Part shown: positions 17,444-27,065 of the stretch, piece after piece
How positions within the stretch are numbered: the first letter of the stretch is position 1
Layout of the letters: the number at the start of each line of letters is the position of its first letter
Assembly: GCF_001623525.1 (NCBI RefSeq)
Contig: NZ_CP015225.1
Location: 3,410,001-3,474,000 of the forward strand
Direction: 5' to 3'
From: Pseudomonas fluorescens
GTDB lineage: Bacteria > Pseudomonadota > Gammaproteobacteria > Pseudomonadales > Pseudomonadaceae
Length of the DNA: 64,000 bases
The notes under the pieces: model-generated
What the model was told of the DNA's origin: nothing
Databases searched by the model: none
The model's input: only the letters and a program-made list of their open reading frames with translations
Made by a program: the position numbers and the translations under genes

Positions 17444-18538
17444 TCAGAAATTGGCCCGCAACACACTCTCCGGCAGTTCCTCGCCCCGCTCCACACACGC
17501 CGCCACGATGTCCATCAACCCGCTCAACTCATAGCCCTGGGCCTTGAGCCATGCCGGATCGTAATAGGTCGTGGCGTAGCGCTCGCCGCCGTCACACAAG
17601 ATCGCCACGATCGACCCCGACTCCCCCGCATCGGCCATCTGCCGGGCCGCCATGAGCGCGCCGACCAGGTTGGTGCCGCTGGACCCACCGACGCGTCGTC
17701 CCAGACGCTCGGCCAGGTAATGCATGGCCGCCAGCGACAAGGCGTCCGGCACCTTGACCATCGCATCGATGACTTTCGGCAAGAACGACGCCTCGACCCG
17801 TGGGCGGCCGATGCCTTCAATGCGTGAACCACAATCCAGGCGCAGGCTGGCATCGCCACTGCGGTAGTAATCGAAGAACACTGAACGCTCGGCGTCGGCA
17901 CACAGCACGCGGGTACCATGCTGGCGATAGCGAACATAACGTCCCAAGGTGGCTGTGGTACCGCCGGTGCCGGGGCTGGAAATCAGCCAGCTCGGCTCCG
18001 GATGTCGCTCGAAGCGCATCTGCTGGAAGATCGATTCGGCAATGTTGTTATTGGCCCGCCAGTCCGTGGCGCGCTCGGCGTAGGTGAACTGGTCGATGAA
18101 GTGCCCATCATGCTCACGGGCCAGGCGCTCGGATTCGGCGTAGATCTGCGTAGGGTCGTCCACCAGGTGGCTCTGGCCGCCATAGAAAGCGATCTGTGCG
18201 ATTTTTTCCCTGGAAGTGGTCGCCGGCATCACCGCGATAAAGGGCAGGCCGAGCAGCCTTGCAAAGTACGCTTCCGAAATGGCTGTCGAGCCGCTGGAAG
18301 CCTCTATCACCGGCGCACCGGGCTTGAGCCAGCCGTTACACAACGCGTAAAGAAACAGCGAACGAGCCAGCCGATGCTTGAGACTGCCGGTGGGATGACT
18401 GGACTCATCCTTGAAATACAGCTCGATTCCCGGCAGGCCTGGCAGCGGCAGGGGAATCAGATGTGTATCGGCACTGCGCTGGAAGTCAGCCTCAATGATG
18501 CGAATCGCTTCGCGCGCCCACTGGCGGTGGTCGTTCAT
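17444..18538 (-). CDS. PLP-dependent cysteine synthase-family protein, Cds1-like
   Basis: A 364-residue fold-type II PLP enzyme. The PLP lysine is Lys54 in [11 protein letters not shown], followed by [19 protein letters not shown] (substrate loop) and the phosphate-binding [15 protein letters not shown]. It is longer than CysK/CysM and resembles the actinobacterial/proteobacterial L-cysteine desulfhydrase Cds1, which releases H2S, pyruvate and ammonia from cysteine. A desulfhydrase or synthase activity cannot be decided from sequence. It is monocistronic, between a REPIN and the nhaA promoter region. Confidence 0.88.
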   Translation of the reverse strand: MNDHRQWAREAIRIIEADFQRSADTHLIPLPLPGLPGIELYFKDESSHPTGSLKHRLARSLFLYALCNGWLKPGAPVIEASSGSTAISEAYFARLLGLPFIAVMPATTSREKIAQIAFYGGQSHLVDDPTQIYAESERLAREHDGHFIDQFTYAERATDWRANNNIAESIFQQMRFERHPEPSWLISSPGTGGTTATLGRYVRYRQHGTRVLCADAERSVFFDYYRSGDASLRLDCGSRIEGIGRPRVEASFLPKVIDAMVKVPDALSLAAMHYLAERLGRRVGGSSGTNLVGALMAARQMADAGESGSIVAILCDGGERYATTYYDPAWLKAQGYELSGLMDIVAACVERGEELPESVLRANF

Positions 18539-18804
18539 GGTGTCCTCTCACTGGCTCGGTTCGACGCGGGGAAACCTGACGGTCATGCAGGCGCGACGTG
18601 GTCTCGGAAAAACCAGGCGCAAGCTTAGGAAAAAACCGACATCACGCACAGGTACAGCTAAGGTCCAATATGCGCCGCAACTGCCCGACTGTGCGGTGCA
18701 CGCGTCGTAACGACATATAACAAAAAAGAATATAACTTTTGTTTTAACAACTAACAGTACGGGTTAGGGTGTGCCATCTTTTTGATTCGATAGGGAGAGC
18801 GATC

Positions 18805-19992
18805 ATGCCTCTACGTAATTCCTTGACGCGTTTCTTCCAACTGGAAGCGGCCAGCGGCCTGCTGTTGATCGCCGCCGCCGTGTTGGCCCTGGCCATCAAT
18901 AATTCGCCGCTCTCCTGGTTGTACAACGGCTTGCTGGACACGCCGGTAGTGGCCCAGGTCGGGGCGCTAAAGATCGCCAAGCCGCTGTTGCTGTGGATCA
19001 ACGACGGCCTGATGGCGATGTTCTTTCTGCTCATCGGCCTCGAAGTCAAACGTGAGGTACTCGATGGGCAACTGTCCAAACCCTCGCAAATCGTCCTGCC
19101 GGGTGCGGCGGCGATTGGCGGCATGGTCGTGCCGGCGCTGATCTACTGGTTCCTCAACCGCGACAACCCGGCCGCCCTCGCCGGCTGGGCGATTCCGACG
19201 GCCACCGACATCGCGTTCGCCCTCGGCGTGCTGGCCTTGCTGGGCAAGCGGGTGCCGGTGTCGCTCAAGCTGTTCCTGATGACCCTGGCAATCATCGACG
19301 ACCTGGGCGCCATTATCATCATCGCGATCTTTTACTCCGGCGCCCTGTCCAGCCTGTCGCTCATACTGGCGGCAACCTGCATCGCCGCCCTGGTGGCGAT
19401 GAACCGGATGGGCGTGGTCAAGCTCGGACCCTACATGGTTGTCGGCCTGATTCTGTGGGTCTGCGTGCTCAAGAGCGGTGTCCATGCCACCCTGGCCGGG
19501 GTGACCCTGGCGTTCTGCATCCCGCTGCGCACGAAAAACGCCGAGACTTCGCCACTGCTAACCCTGGAACATGCCCTGCATCCCTGGGTGGCCTATGGCA
19601 TCCTGCCGCTGTTCGCCTTCGCCAACGCCGGCTTGTCCCTGAGCGGCGTCACCGTCGAAAGCTTCACCCATCATGTGCCAATGGGTATCGCCATTGGCCT
19701 GTTGCTGGGCAAGACCGTCGGCGTCTTCGGCCTGACCTGGCTGGCGGTGAAAATCGGCATCGCCAGCCTGCCCCTTGGCGCTAACTGGGGCCAGGTATTG
19801 GGGGTGGCGATCCTGTGCGGTATCGGGTTCACCATGAGCCTGTTCGTTGGCTCCCTCGCGTTTGAGCCGGGTGTCAGCGACTATGCGGGCATGGACCGGA
19901 TGGGGATTCTCACTGGTTCGATACTGGCGGCGTTGTTGGGTTATGCGGTGACGGCGGCGGCCAGTCGCAAGCAGCCTGCATTGCCTGGTTGA
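18805..19992 (+). CDS. nhaA: Na+/H+ antiporter NhaA
   Basis: A 395-residue inner-membrane antiporter with about twelve helices. Diagnostic segments are [24 protein letters not shown] (shortened here), [17 protein letters not shown] and [20 protein letters not shown], which holds the ion-binding Asp pair equivalent to Asp163-Asp164 of E. coli. It expels sodium in exchange for protons. The start at 18805 ([10 protein letters not shown]) follows agggagagcgatc, a better site than the in-frame ATG at 18769. Confidence 0.95.
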   Translation: MPLRNSLTRFFQLEAASGLLLIAAAVLALAINNSPLSWLYNGLLDTPVVAQVGALKIAKPLLLWINDGLMAMFFLLIGLEVKREVLDGQLSKPSQIVLPGAAAIGGMVVPALIYWFLNRDNPAALAGWAIPTATDIAFALGVLALLGKRVPVSLKLFLMTLAIIDDLGAIIIIAIFYSGALSSLSLILAATCIAALVAMNRMGVVKLGPYMVVGLILWVCVLKSGVHATLAGVTLAFCIPLRTKNAETSPLLTLEHALHPWVAYGILPLFAFANAGLSLSGVTVESFTHHVPMGIAIGLLLGKTVGVFGLTWLAVKIGIASLPLGANWGQVLGVAILCGIGFTMSLFVGSLAFEPGVSDYAGMDRMGILTGSILAALLGYAVTAAASRKQPALPG

Positions 19993-20041
19993 CCCTTACT
20001 TCTGCGTTAGCGTCTTGAGAGCCATGGGAGGTTAAGGAATG

Positions 20042-20085
20042 GTGTGTATATCCGTTTCTGCGGTAACGGCAACGGATATACACAC
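20042..20085. repeat. Perfect 15-bp inverted repeat between convergent genes
   Basis: gtgtgtatatccgtt (20042-20056) and aacggatatacacac (20071-20085) are perfect inverted repeats around a 14-base loop. It lies between the ends of nhaA and the glycine-zipper lipoprotein gene. It has no T-run, so it is not a standard terminator; the sequence resembles dispersed repeats of fluorescent pseudomonads. Confidence 0.7.
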
Positions 20086-20108
20086 AACTCTGGAATCCCT
20101 CCCGTAAA

Positions 20109-20573
20109 TTAGTGCGATACGCGACTCGTACCACCCACAGTAGAAATACGAACCCGCTCACCCACCCGGAACACCTCGTTTTCCTGAACCTGCTGCACAT
20201 AGGCACGCATGCTGCCATCGTCCTCACGAACAGTGATTTCCACGCCTTGGGTACGAGTCAGGCCTTCTTCAGTAGCGGAGCCAATAAGGCCACCGGCCAC
20301 CGCGCCGATCACAGCGGCGACAATGCTGCCACGGCCACCACCGATGGCACTGCCGCCTACACCACCGACCACAGCACCGGCCGCACCGCCGATAGGGGTC
20401 TTGGTGCCTTCGATCTTGACCGGACGCAAGGCTTCGATCGTGCCCATGCGAATCGTCTGCACGCGACGCGCTTCGTCACGGGAGTAGGAGTCACCGGTCA
20501 GGCTCGACTGACAGCCAGTGAGCAACATCGCCATCGTGGAAAAGGAAGCAACCAGCAAAACAGACTTACGCAT
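20109..20573 (-). CDS. Glycine-zipper outer membrane lipoprotein, SlyB/PcP-like
   Basis: A 154-residue lipoprotein. Lipobox LLTGC places the acylated cysteine at residue 20. The middle has a glycine-zipper (GGAAGAVVGGVGGSAIGGGRGSIVAAVIGAVAGGLIGSATEEG, read in overlapping GxxxG steps from about 63 to 105), which inserts in or packs against the outer membrane. The C-terminus (VEITVREDDGSMRAYVQQ...VGERVRI) is the small domain found in SlyB/PcP proteins. These stabilise the outer membrane under PhoPQ-type stress in enterics. The start is ATG 20573 after a ggag site. Confidence 0.88.
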   Translation of the reverse strand: MRKSVLLVASFSTMAMLLTGCQSSLTGDSYSRDEARRVQTIRMGTIEALRPVKIEGTKTPIGGAAGAVVGGVGGSAIGGGRGSIVAAVIGAVAGGLIGSATEEGLTRTQGVEITVREDDGSMRAYVQQVQENEVFRVGERVRISTVGGTSRVSH

Positions 20574-20744
20574 AGCATCAAACTCCAAAAGACAGGGATT
20601 CATTAAACTCCGCAGCTTGACGCCTGTCACGGCCTCGCCGGGATAAAATTGTTTTCATTCAGGTGGGATACAGGCGCACCCGAAAAATTCACCAAACAGT
20701 AGCGCCAATTTCCGAAACCTGCGTCATCAACCCTGGAATTTTTC

Positions 20745-21029
20745 ATGGATTATTTCATTATCGTCGCCACCACCGTGGCCGGTCTGTACTTCCACTGGTG
20801 GCTGTACGTGCGGATCAAACGCTGGGCGGATCGCGATCTGGCGCTTTCGCTGGCCGGGCCGGATGGGCAAAAGAAAACCTACATGCTGCAACAATTGGCC
20901 CGCGCCCAGGCACAAGGCATCAAGCGCCGTGACCTGCCGCAATGGCTCCAGACCGCCGCGGCAGGTTATCCCGATGCTAAGGCGCCAGACGCTCGCGAGT
21001 CCACTGCGCCCCTTGCAGGCGATAGTTGA
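20745..21029 (+). CDS. Small membrane-anchored protein of unknown function
   Basis: A 94-residue protein with one N-terminal hydrophobic segment ([18 protein letters not shown], residues 4-21) followed by a basic soluble tail rich in Arg/Lys and Gln. I do not recognise a family. The ATG at 20745 has no strong ribosome site (tggaatttttc). Its last 53 bases overlap the end of pdxH on the other strand. Codon use looks coding (GC-rich third positions) and the hydrophobic pattern is reasonable, but it could be shorter than given. Confidence 0.6.
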   Translation: MDYFIIVATTVAGLYFHWWLYVRIKRWADRDLALSLAGPDGQKKTYMLQQLARAQAQGIKRRDLPQWLQTAAAGYPDAKAPDARESTAPLAGDS

Positions 21030-21624
21030 GGCGATCGTGCAGGCGGCTCGGACGCCCCTGCCAGAACTCGATGCGCTCGGGCAGCAAACGATAACCGCCC
21101 CAATGCTCCGGGCAATGCGGTTGGCTGTCGCTGAAACGTTGTTCGGTGGCCTTGAGCAGGTCGTCCAGCTCACCACGCCCTGCAATTACCCGGCTCTGGG
21201 GTGAAGCCCAGGCGCCGAGACGGCTGCCCAGCGGGCGAACCTGGTAATAGGCGTCCGACTCCTGCGCGGTGACCTTCACCACTTTGCCCTCGATGCGCAC
21301 CTGGCGCTCCAGGGCCGGCCAGAAAAACGTCATGGCCGCAAATGGATTCGCGGCCAGTTGCTGCCCCTTGGCGCTGTCGTAGTTGGTGAAGAACGTGAAC
21401 CCCAGGGCATCCAGGCCCTTGAGCAGCAGGATCCGGCAGTGCGGGCGCCCTTCTGCATCCACCGTCGCCAGGGTCATGGCGTTGGCCTCCACCGGGGCCT
21501 GCTCGGTTTTCACTGCGTCGGCGAACCATTGGTGGAACAGTGCAAACGGCTCGGCCGGGGCTTGTGCCTCGGTCAAGCCATCGCGGGTGTAGTCGCGGCG
21601 CATATCAGCCAGCGGTTGGGTCAT
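20977..21624 (-). CDS. pdxH: Pyridoxamine/pyridoxine 5'-phosphate oxidase
   Basis: A 215-residue FMN enzyme that oxidises pyridoxine or pyridoxamine phosphate to PLP, the last step of vitamin B6 synthesis and salvage. Family segments are [55 protein letters not shown] and the C-terminal [19 protein letters not shown] with the substrate-binding Arg-x-His. Full length. It converges with the small membrane protein gene. Confidence 0.96.
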   Translation of the reverse strand: MTQPLADMRRDYTRDGLTEAQAPAEPFALFHQWFADAVKTEQAPVEANAMTLATVDAEGRPHCRILLLKGLDALGFTFFTNYDSAKGQQLAANPFAAMTFFWPALERQVRIEGKVVKVTAQESDAYYQVRPLGSRLGAWASPQSRVIAGRGELDDLLKATEQRFSDSQPHCPEHWGGYRLLPERIEFWQGRPSRLHDRLNYRLQGAQWTRERLAP

Positions 21625-21648
21625 GGCGCGTTCCTTGTGGTTAGCCCA

Positions 21649-22761
21649 TCACTGCTTGGGGGTATCGGCGGCCGCGACTTTCTTGGTGTCGGTGGCGGCT
21701 TTGGCCGGTTGGGTTTTCTTCGCCGGGGTAGTGGCCTTGGCAGGGGCTTTCTTCGCAGGCGCCTTGGCCACGGCTTTTTTGGCCGGCGCTTTTTTGCTGG
21801 TCGGGGTCACGGCTTTTTTCGCCGCAGGCGCTGGGGCCGGGGCCACGGGCTTCACGTCCTGGGCCGCCACCAGCGTCACGGGTGCGGGAGCCGGCATGTT
21901 GTATTTGCTCAGCAGCGCAACCATGGTGTTGGCCGGCGTGACCAGCAGTTCCACGCGGCGGTTCAAGGCACGCCCTTCCAAACTGTCGTTGGCCGCACGT
22001 GGCGCCACTGCGCCCATGCCGCGCAGCATCAGGCGATCACGTTGCAGGCCGCTGAGACGGAAAATCGCCGCAACGGACTGGGCACGCTCCTGGCTGAGTT
22101 TCAGGTTCGCAGGTGCGGCGCCCGAGGTATCGGCGTGGCCGAGGATCAGCACGGCGGTCTTGGGGTCGGCTTCAAGGATCTTCGCCACGCGGGTGAACGG
22201 CCCGAGGGTCACGGGCAGCAGCATGGCCGGACGGTCCGGGTTGAAGGAGCCGTCCACGGGCGCGGTGACCACCAGCACGTTGTCGCGGCGCTCGAGTTGG
22301 AGCTTGCTGTCCTGGATAGCTGTGCGCAGCTTCGGCTCGTAGTCGTCGAGCCAGGCCTGGGTGACTTTAGGATCGGGCATCGGCACCGCCTTGGCGGTTT
22401 CCTGATCCTTGCCGCCAAACGGCCACCACCACTTGCCGTTGCTTTCGGCTTCGGCCTTGGCAAGGGCCGGTGCCTTGGCTTCAGGTTTGTCCTGGGGTTT
22501 GACGTCATCTTTCTTCGCAACGTCGGCAGCATCATCGGAAGCGAACGGCCACCACCAGTGGGTGGCGCTCTCGGCCTTGGCTTGCGGTGCGACGGCAGCC
22601 GGTTTCAGAGGCGCCGCTGGCGCCGTGTCCTTGGCCGCCACCTTGTCGGAAGAGCCGAACGGCCACCAGCCGCTGCTGCCCTCGGCATCATTTTGTGGGG
22701 TTTGTGCGCAACCAGTGATAGCGAAGCACAGCGCCAGAGCGAGGGTTTTATTCGATGACAT
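21649..22761 (-). CDS. OmpA-family lipoprotein with WWWPF repeats and a Lys/Ala/Pro tail
   Basis: A 370-residue lipoprotein. Lipobox AITGC acylates Cys18. Then come three copies of a tryptophan motif, GWWPFGSSD (31-39), WWWPFASDD (69-77) and WWWPFGGKD (111-119), spaced about 40 residues apart by Ala/Lys/Pro-rich linkers. An OmpA C-terminal domain follows (about 150-285), with the peptidoglycan-binding LILGHADTSGAAPANLKLSQERAQSV segment. The last 70 residues are a KKAPAKKA-type basic tail. The OmpA domain should anchor the protein to peptidoglycan. The function of the Trp motifs and tail is unknown. Start 22761 was chosen for the lipoprotein signal; a longer frame exists. Confidence 0.88.
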   Translation of the reverse strand: MSSNKTLALALCFAITGCAQTPQNDAEGSSGWWPFGSSDKVAAKDTAPAAPLKPAAVAPQAKAESATHWWWPFASDDAADVAKKDDVKPQDKPEAKAPALAKAEAESNGKWWWPFGGKDQETAKAVPMPDPKVTQAWLDDYEPKLRTAIQDSKLQLERRDNVLVVTAPVDGSFNPDRPAMLLPVTLGPFTRVAKILEADPKTAVLILGHADTSGAAPANLKLSQERAQSVAAIFRLSGLQRDRLMLRGMGAVAPRAANDSLEGRALNRRVELLVTPANTMVALLSKYNMPAPAPVTLVAAQDVKPVAPAPAPAAKKAVTPTSKKAPAKKAVAKAPAKKAPAKATTPAKKTQPAKAATDTKKVAAADTPKQ

Positions 22762-22877
22762 TGGATATCCACAAAATGATGTAAATGGAAAATAAAGGCC
22801 ATGTTTTGGCCGCATAAACAGTCGCTTGGAATCTGAAAAGGCCACGAGGTTCCGGTGCCCGCCGCCTTCAATGGCGT

Positions 22878-24023
22878 TTATAGACAAGTGGCAAGGACCC
22901 TCGCAAGGTTCTGCGCGCGCGGGTCCATCAATACGTAAGGCCCAAGCGTGTTGGTCACGAAGCCAAAAGCCACATCATGCTCCGGGTCGGCGAACCCCAT
23001 GGAGCCACCGGCCCCCGGATGACCGAACGCCCGTGGGCCAAGGCCATAGGTCGCATTCGGTACATCCGGCTGGTCGAGCATGCAACCCAGGCCGAAACGG
23101 GTCTGGGTCAACAAAGTCTTGTCCTCGCCGAAGCTGTGCTGGCGAGTCAGTTCGTCGAGCATTTCACCTTCCAGCAGGCTGCCATCCAGCAGCCCCCCAT
23201 AGAACCCGGCCAGGCTGCGGGCGTTACCGTGGCCGTTGGCCGCCGGTTGCTGCATGCGCCGCCACTCCGGTTTGTTGGTACTGGTCATGATCGACGGCGG
23301 ATTGGTGAAGGCCCGGGTGGTCATGGCCGTGGGCTCGCGCATCGTCACCTGCAGCAGGCGTTGGGCCGCGGCATCGCCGACGTTGCCTTTGCCACGGGCG
23401 ATGTGGGCCACGCGATGAAACTCCTCGTCGGCCAGGCCAACGTGAAAATCCAGGCCCAACGGCTTGGCCACACGGGCCACGATGGACTCCCCCGGGCCAC
23501 GCCCATCGGCCCTGCGCAACAGCTCGCCAACCAGCCAGCCGTAGGTGATCGCGGCATAACCATGACCCTCGCCCGGCGTCCACCAAGGTGTTTCGGCGGC
23601 CAGGGCATCGATCATGGCTTGCCAGTCATAAAGCGCTTCGGGCGGCAGCAATTCACGTAGCGCCGGCAACCCGGCCTGATGGCAGAGCAACTCGCGCAGG
23701 GTAATGGATTGCTTGCCGGCGGCGGCAAACTCGGGCCAATAGCGGGCGACCGGGGCATCCAGCTGCAACTTGCCTTCGGCCACCAGTTGCAGGGCGGTGA
23801 CGGCGGTGAACGTTTTGGTGCAGGAAAACAGGTTGGCGATGGTGTCGCTGTGCCAGGTCTCATGGCCATCCTTGTCGGCGGTACCGGCCCACAGATCGAT
23901 CACCGTGCGACCACCCACCTGAATGCACAACGCCGCACCGCGCTCCTGGGGATTATCGAACAGCGCCGCGAACGCTTCACGCACCGCCTCGAACTGAAGT
24001 TCATAATGGCCTTGAATCTGCAC
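22878..24023 (-). CDS. Serine hydrolase, beta-lactamase-fold esterase (EstB-like)
   Basis: A 381-residue cytoplasmic hydrolase of the class C beta-lactamase/family VIII esterase group. The nucleophile is in the SCTK tetrad (Ser near residue 67) in FSCTKTFTAVTAL, the conserved Tyr in AAITYGWLVGELLRR, and a C-terminal glycine-rich stretch GHPGAGGSMGFADPEH replaces the KTG box. Likely an esterase for short acyl esters or cephalosporin side chains; the substrate is open. GTG 24023 is preferred because aaggag lies six bases before it; the in-frame TTG six bases upstream touches that site. Confidence 0.88.
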   Translation of the reverse strand: MQIQGHYELQFEAVREAFAALFDNPQERGAALCIQVGGRTVIDLWAGTADKDGHETWHSDTIANLFSCTKTFTAVTALQLVAEGKLQLDAPVARYWPEFAAAGKQSITLRELLCHQAGLPALRELLPPEALYDWQAMIDALAAETPWWTPGEGHGYAAITYGWLVGELLRRADGRGPGESIVARVAKPLGLDFHVGLADEEFHRVAHIARGKGNVGDAAAQRLLQVTMREPTAMTTRAFTNPPSIMTSTNKPEWRRMQQPAANGHGNARSLAGFYGGLLDGSLLEGEMLDELTRQHSFGEDKTLLTQTRFGLGCMLDQPDVPNATYGLGPRAFGHPGAGGSMGFADPEHDVAFGFVTNTLGPYVLMDPRAQNLARVLATCL

Positions 24024-24131
24024 CCGCAACTCCTTTGAAACAAAGACTTTTTAGAGTGGCTGGCATTGTTTCAGCCATTGGGGGTTTTGGGAACCGCCAT
24101 GGGACGGCTGGTTAACCTGAAACCGGCCCCT

Positions 24132-24262
24132 GTGGCGAGGGAGCTTGCTCCCGCTGGGTTGCGCAGCAACCCCAAAACCCGCCGTTGCGGTGTGCCAGAT
24201 TGATCGCGACCAGCCTTCTTGGGGCTGCTACGCAGCCCAGCGGGAGCAAGCTCCCTCGCCAC
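24132..24262. repeat. REPIN, family B
   Basis: Two inverted family-B REPs with a 70-base variable centre, edges gtggcgaggg and ccctcgccac, between the esterase and dinG. Confidence 0.9.
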
Positions 24263-24294
24263 AACAGCGTCCATCACCAGAAGAACCCGCTTTG

Positions 24295-26439
24295 TCAGGA
24301 AATCTCCCGCCGAAACGGCGGCAGCGCGTTGAGGATCGCCTTGCCATAGCGCTGGGTGACCAGCCTGCGGTCGAGCAAGGTGATGGTGCCGCGGTCTTCT
24401 TCGGTGCGCAGCAACCGACCACACGCCTGGACCAGCTTCAGCGAAGCGTCCGGCACGGAGATTTCCATGAACGGGTTGCCGCCACGGGCTTCGATCCACT
24501 CGGCCAGTGCGGCTTCCACCGGGTCGTCGGGAACCGAGAACGGGATCTTGGCGATCACCACGTGCTCGCAGTAGGCACCCGGCAAGTCCACGCCTTCGGC
24601 AAAACTCGCCAGGCCGAACAGCACGCTGGAATCCCCACCATCGACCCGGGCCTTGTGTTTGTTCAAGGTTTCCTGTTTCGACAGATTGCCCTGGATGAAC
24701 ACCTGTTTGCGCCAGTCACGGTCAAGGCCGTCGAACACGTCCTGCATCTGTTTGCGCGAGGAAAACAGCACCAGGGTGCCCCGTGAGCCTTCCACCAGTT
24801 CCGGCAGGTCGCGGATGATCGCCGCGGTGTGGGCGGCGGCATCCCGTGGGTCGGCCTTGAGGTCCGGCACCCGCAGCACGCCGGCGTCGGCGTGATGGAA
24901 GGGGCTCGGGACCACGGCGGTCACGGCTTTCTTTGGCAAGCCGGCGCGCATGCGGAAGCGGTCGAACGTGCCCAGGGCGGTCAGCGTGGCGGACGTCACC
25001 AGCGCGCCATAGGCCACGTTCCACAAGTTGCGCCGCAGCATTTCCGCCGCCAGGATCGGGCTGGCATTGACCTCGATGTCGAACAGCGAACCGCTTTCGG
25101 CCAGGGTCAGCCAGCGCGCCATTGGCGGGTTGTCTTCCGGGTCTTCAGCGGTGAAGGCCGTCCACAGTTCCCAGTTACCTTGCGAGCGGGACAACAGGCT
25201 GCCAAACAGCGGGTACCACTCCTCGGCCTGGTTGCTGGCGATTCCGATGTTGACCTCGCCGTCCATGCCTTCCTTGAGCAGGTCGGTCAGGCGCGTGAAC
25301 AAGTCGGTCAGGCGTGCGAAACCTTTCTTGAGCTCGATGCCCATTTCGCGCATGTGTTCAGGAATCACTCCGCCGACGAAGCGATGGCGTGGCCGCTCCC
25401 GGCCCTCGACGTCTTCGCCTGGCTTGAAATCGGCCACTTGCTCGCACGCGGTGAACATGAACTGCTGGTTCGTCTTGATTTCCCGCGCCAGTTCCGGCAC
25501 CTGTTCGATGAACTTGCCCAGGTCACCCGGCAATGGATGCTGGGCCAACAGTTTGGTGAGGTTCTTGGCGGTGGTTTCCAGCCAGTCGGCCGTGGAACGC
25601 AGCCGGGTGTAATGGGCGAAGTGACCGATGGCCTTGTCCGGCAGGTGATGGCCTTCGTCGAACACATAGATCGTGTCGCGCGGGTCCGGCAGCACCGCAC
25701 CACCGCCCAGGGCCAGGTCGGCCAGCACCATGTCGTGGTTGGTGACGATGACATCGACCTTGCCCATGCCTTCGCGGGCCTTGTAGAAGGCGCACTGGCC
25801 GAAGTTCGGGCAATGGCGGTTGGTGCACTGGCTATGGTCGGTCGTCAGGCGGGACCAGTCAGCGTCTTCCAGGGCCGTGGACCAGCTGTCGCGGTCGCCG
25901 TCCCATTTATTGCCGGCCAGCTTCTCGATCATGCTGGTGAACAGCTTCTGGCTGGCCTCATCGACTTCGATCTTGAAGCCTTCTTCTTCGAACAACTGGG
26001 CCGTGGCGGTCTGCGCGTGGCCTTCCTGGAGCAACATGTCGAGCTTGGACAGGCACATGTAGCGCCCACGGCCCTTGGCCAGCGCGAACGTGAAGTTCAG
26101 CCCGCTGTTGCGCATCAGGTCGGGCAGGTCCTTGTAGACGATCTGTTCTTGCAAAGCGACGGTGGCCGTGGCGATCACCAGGCGTTTGCCGGCGGCCTTG
26201 GCAGTGGGAATCGCCGCCAGGCTGTAGGCCACGGTCTTGCCGGTACCGGTGCCGGCCTCCACCGCCACCACGGCGGGCTCGCCACTGCGCCGGCCTTCGT
26301 CGTCGGTGTCGATGTCACCCAGGACTTTTGCCACTTCGGCAATCATCAGGCGCTGGCCATATCGCGGCTTGAGGCTCTTGGCTTCGAGAAAACGCGAATA
26401 GGCGCCCTGGATCGTGGTTTTGAGTTCGGTGCTGATCAT
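24295..26439 (-). CDS. dinG: ATP-dependent DNA helicase DinG
   Basis: A 714-residue XPD-like superfamily 2 helicase involved in resolving R-loops and replication-transcription conflicts. Walker A is EAGTGTGKTVAYSL (about 56-69). The four cysteines of the iron-sulfur cluster are in YMCLSKL and CTNRHCPNFGQC, the Walker B/DEAH-like box is VFDEGHHLPDKA, and the C-terminal helicase domain ends with QACGRLLRTEEDRG. Full length. Divergent from the small CopD-like gene. Confidence 0.96.
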   Translation of the reverse strand: MISTELKTTIQGAYSRFLEAKSLKPRYGQRLMIAEVAKVLGDIDTDDEGRRSGEPAVVAVEAGTGTGKTVAYSLAAIPTAKAAGKRLVIATATVALQEQIVYKDLPDLMRNSGLNFTFALAKGRGRYMCLSKLDMLLQEGHAQTATAQLFEEEGFKIEVDEASQKLFTSMIEKLAGNKWDGDRDSWSTALEDADWSRLTTDHSQCTNRHCPNFGQCAFYKAREGMGKVDVIVTNHDMVLADLALGGGAVLPDPRDTIYVFDEGHHLPDKAIGHFAHYTRLRSTADWLETTAKNLTKLLAQHPLPGDLGKFIEQVPELAREIKTNQQFMFTACEQVADFKPGEDVEGRERPRHRFVGGVIPEHMREMGIELKKGFARLTDLFTRLTDLLKEGMDGEVNIGIASNQAEEWYPLFGSLLSRSQGNWELWTAFTAEDPEDNPPMARWLTLAESGSLFDIEVNASPILAAEMLRRNLWNVAYGALVTSATLTALGTFDRFRMRAGLPKKAVTAVVPSPFHHADAGVLRVPDLKADPRDAAAHTAAIIRDLPELVEGSRGTLVLFSSRKQMQDVFDGLDRDWRKQVFIQGNLSKQETLNKHKARVDGGDSSVLFGLASFAEGVDLPGAYCEHVVIAKIPFSVPDDPVEAALAEWIEARGGNPFMEISVPDASLKLVQACGRLLRTEEDRGTITLLDRRLVTQRYGKAILNALPPFRREIS

Positions 26440-26537
26440 GAATGGTCGGGCGCTAAAACGCTGGATAAATTTTCAGTGGTTCGAATCGGCGGCTATCATA
26501 CCCCGCTAATGAATCCTGCGCAGAACGGAGTAACCCA

Positions 26538-27002
26538 ATGACACCCTTTGCCCTCGTCTACACCCTGCATTTACTGGCGGCCCTGGTCTGGGTCGGCGGC
26601 ATGTTTTTCGCCTGGATGATCCTGCGCCCCGCAGCAATGACGGCGCTTGAGGGCCCTGCCCGGCTCAAGTTGTGGGTAGAAGTGTTTCAGCGTTTTTTTG
26701 TCTGGGTCTGGGTGGCGGTGGTGCTTTTACCGATCAGCGGTGTAGGCCTGATCCATGTGCGCTTCGCCGGTTTCGAAACCGCGCCTCGGTATGTGCAGGT
26801 GATGATGGGGTTGTACGTGGTGATGACAGCACTGTTCATCCGCATCCAGGGTCTGCAACTGCCGGCATTGCGTAGTGCCGTGACGGCGCAGGACTGGCCG
26901 GCGGGTGCGGCGGTGCTGGGGAAGATTCGGCGGTTGGTGGGGATCAATTTGTTGATCGGGTTGCTGGTGGTGGCGATTGGCGCGGCGCGGCCGATGTTCT
27001 GA
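26538..27002 (+). CDS. CopD-domain integral membrane protein
   Basis: A 154-residue inner-membrane protein with four hydrophobic segments: VYTLHLLAALVWVGGMFFAWM, RFFVWVWVAVVLLPISG, VQVMMGLYVVMTALFI and LVGINLLIGLLVVAIGA. It fits the small CopD/DUF2269-like family, in which His12 and nearby residues could bind copper or haem. A role in copper uptake is possible but not shown. Start ATG 26538 has the site cggag. Confidence 0.8.
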   Translation: MTPFALVYTLHLLAALVWVGGMFFAWMILRPAAMTALEGPARLKLWVEVFQRFFVWVWVAVVLLPISGVGLIHVRFAGFETAPRYVQVMMGLYVVMTALFIRIQGLQLPALRSAVTAQDWPAGAAVLGKIRRLVGINLLIGLLVVAIGAARPMF

Positions 27003-27016
27003 ACATCACATAAAAC

Positions 27017-27048
27017 CCTGTGGGTGCGAGCTTGCTCGCTCCCACAGG
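27017..27048. repeat. Single REP hairpin, family A
   Basis: cctgtgggtgcgagcttgctcgctcccacagg folds back on itself between the convergent CopD-like and collagen-like genes. Confidence 0.8.
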
Positions 27049-27065
27049 TTCAGATCAGATTTTCT

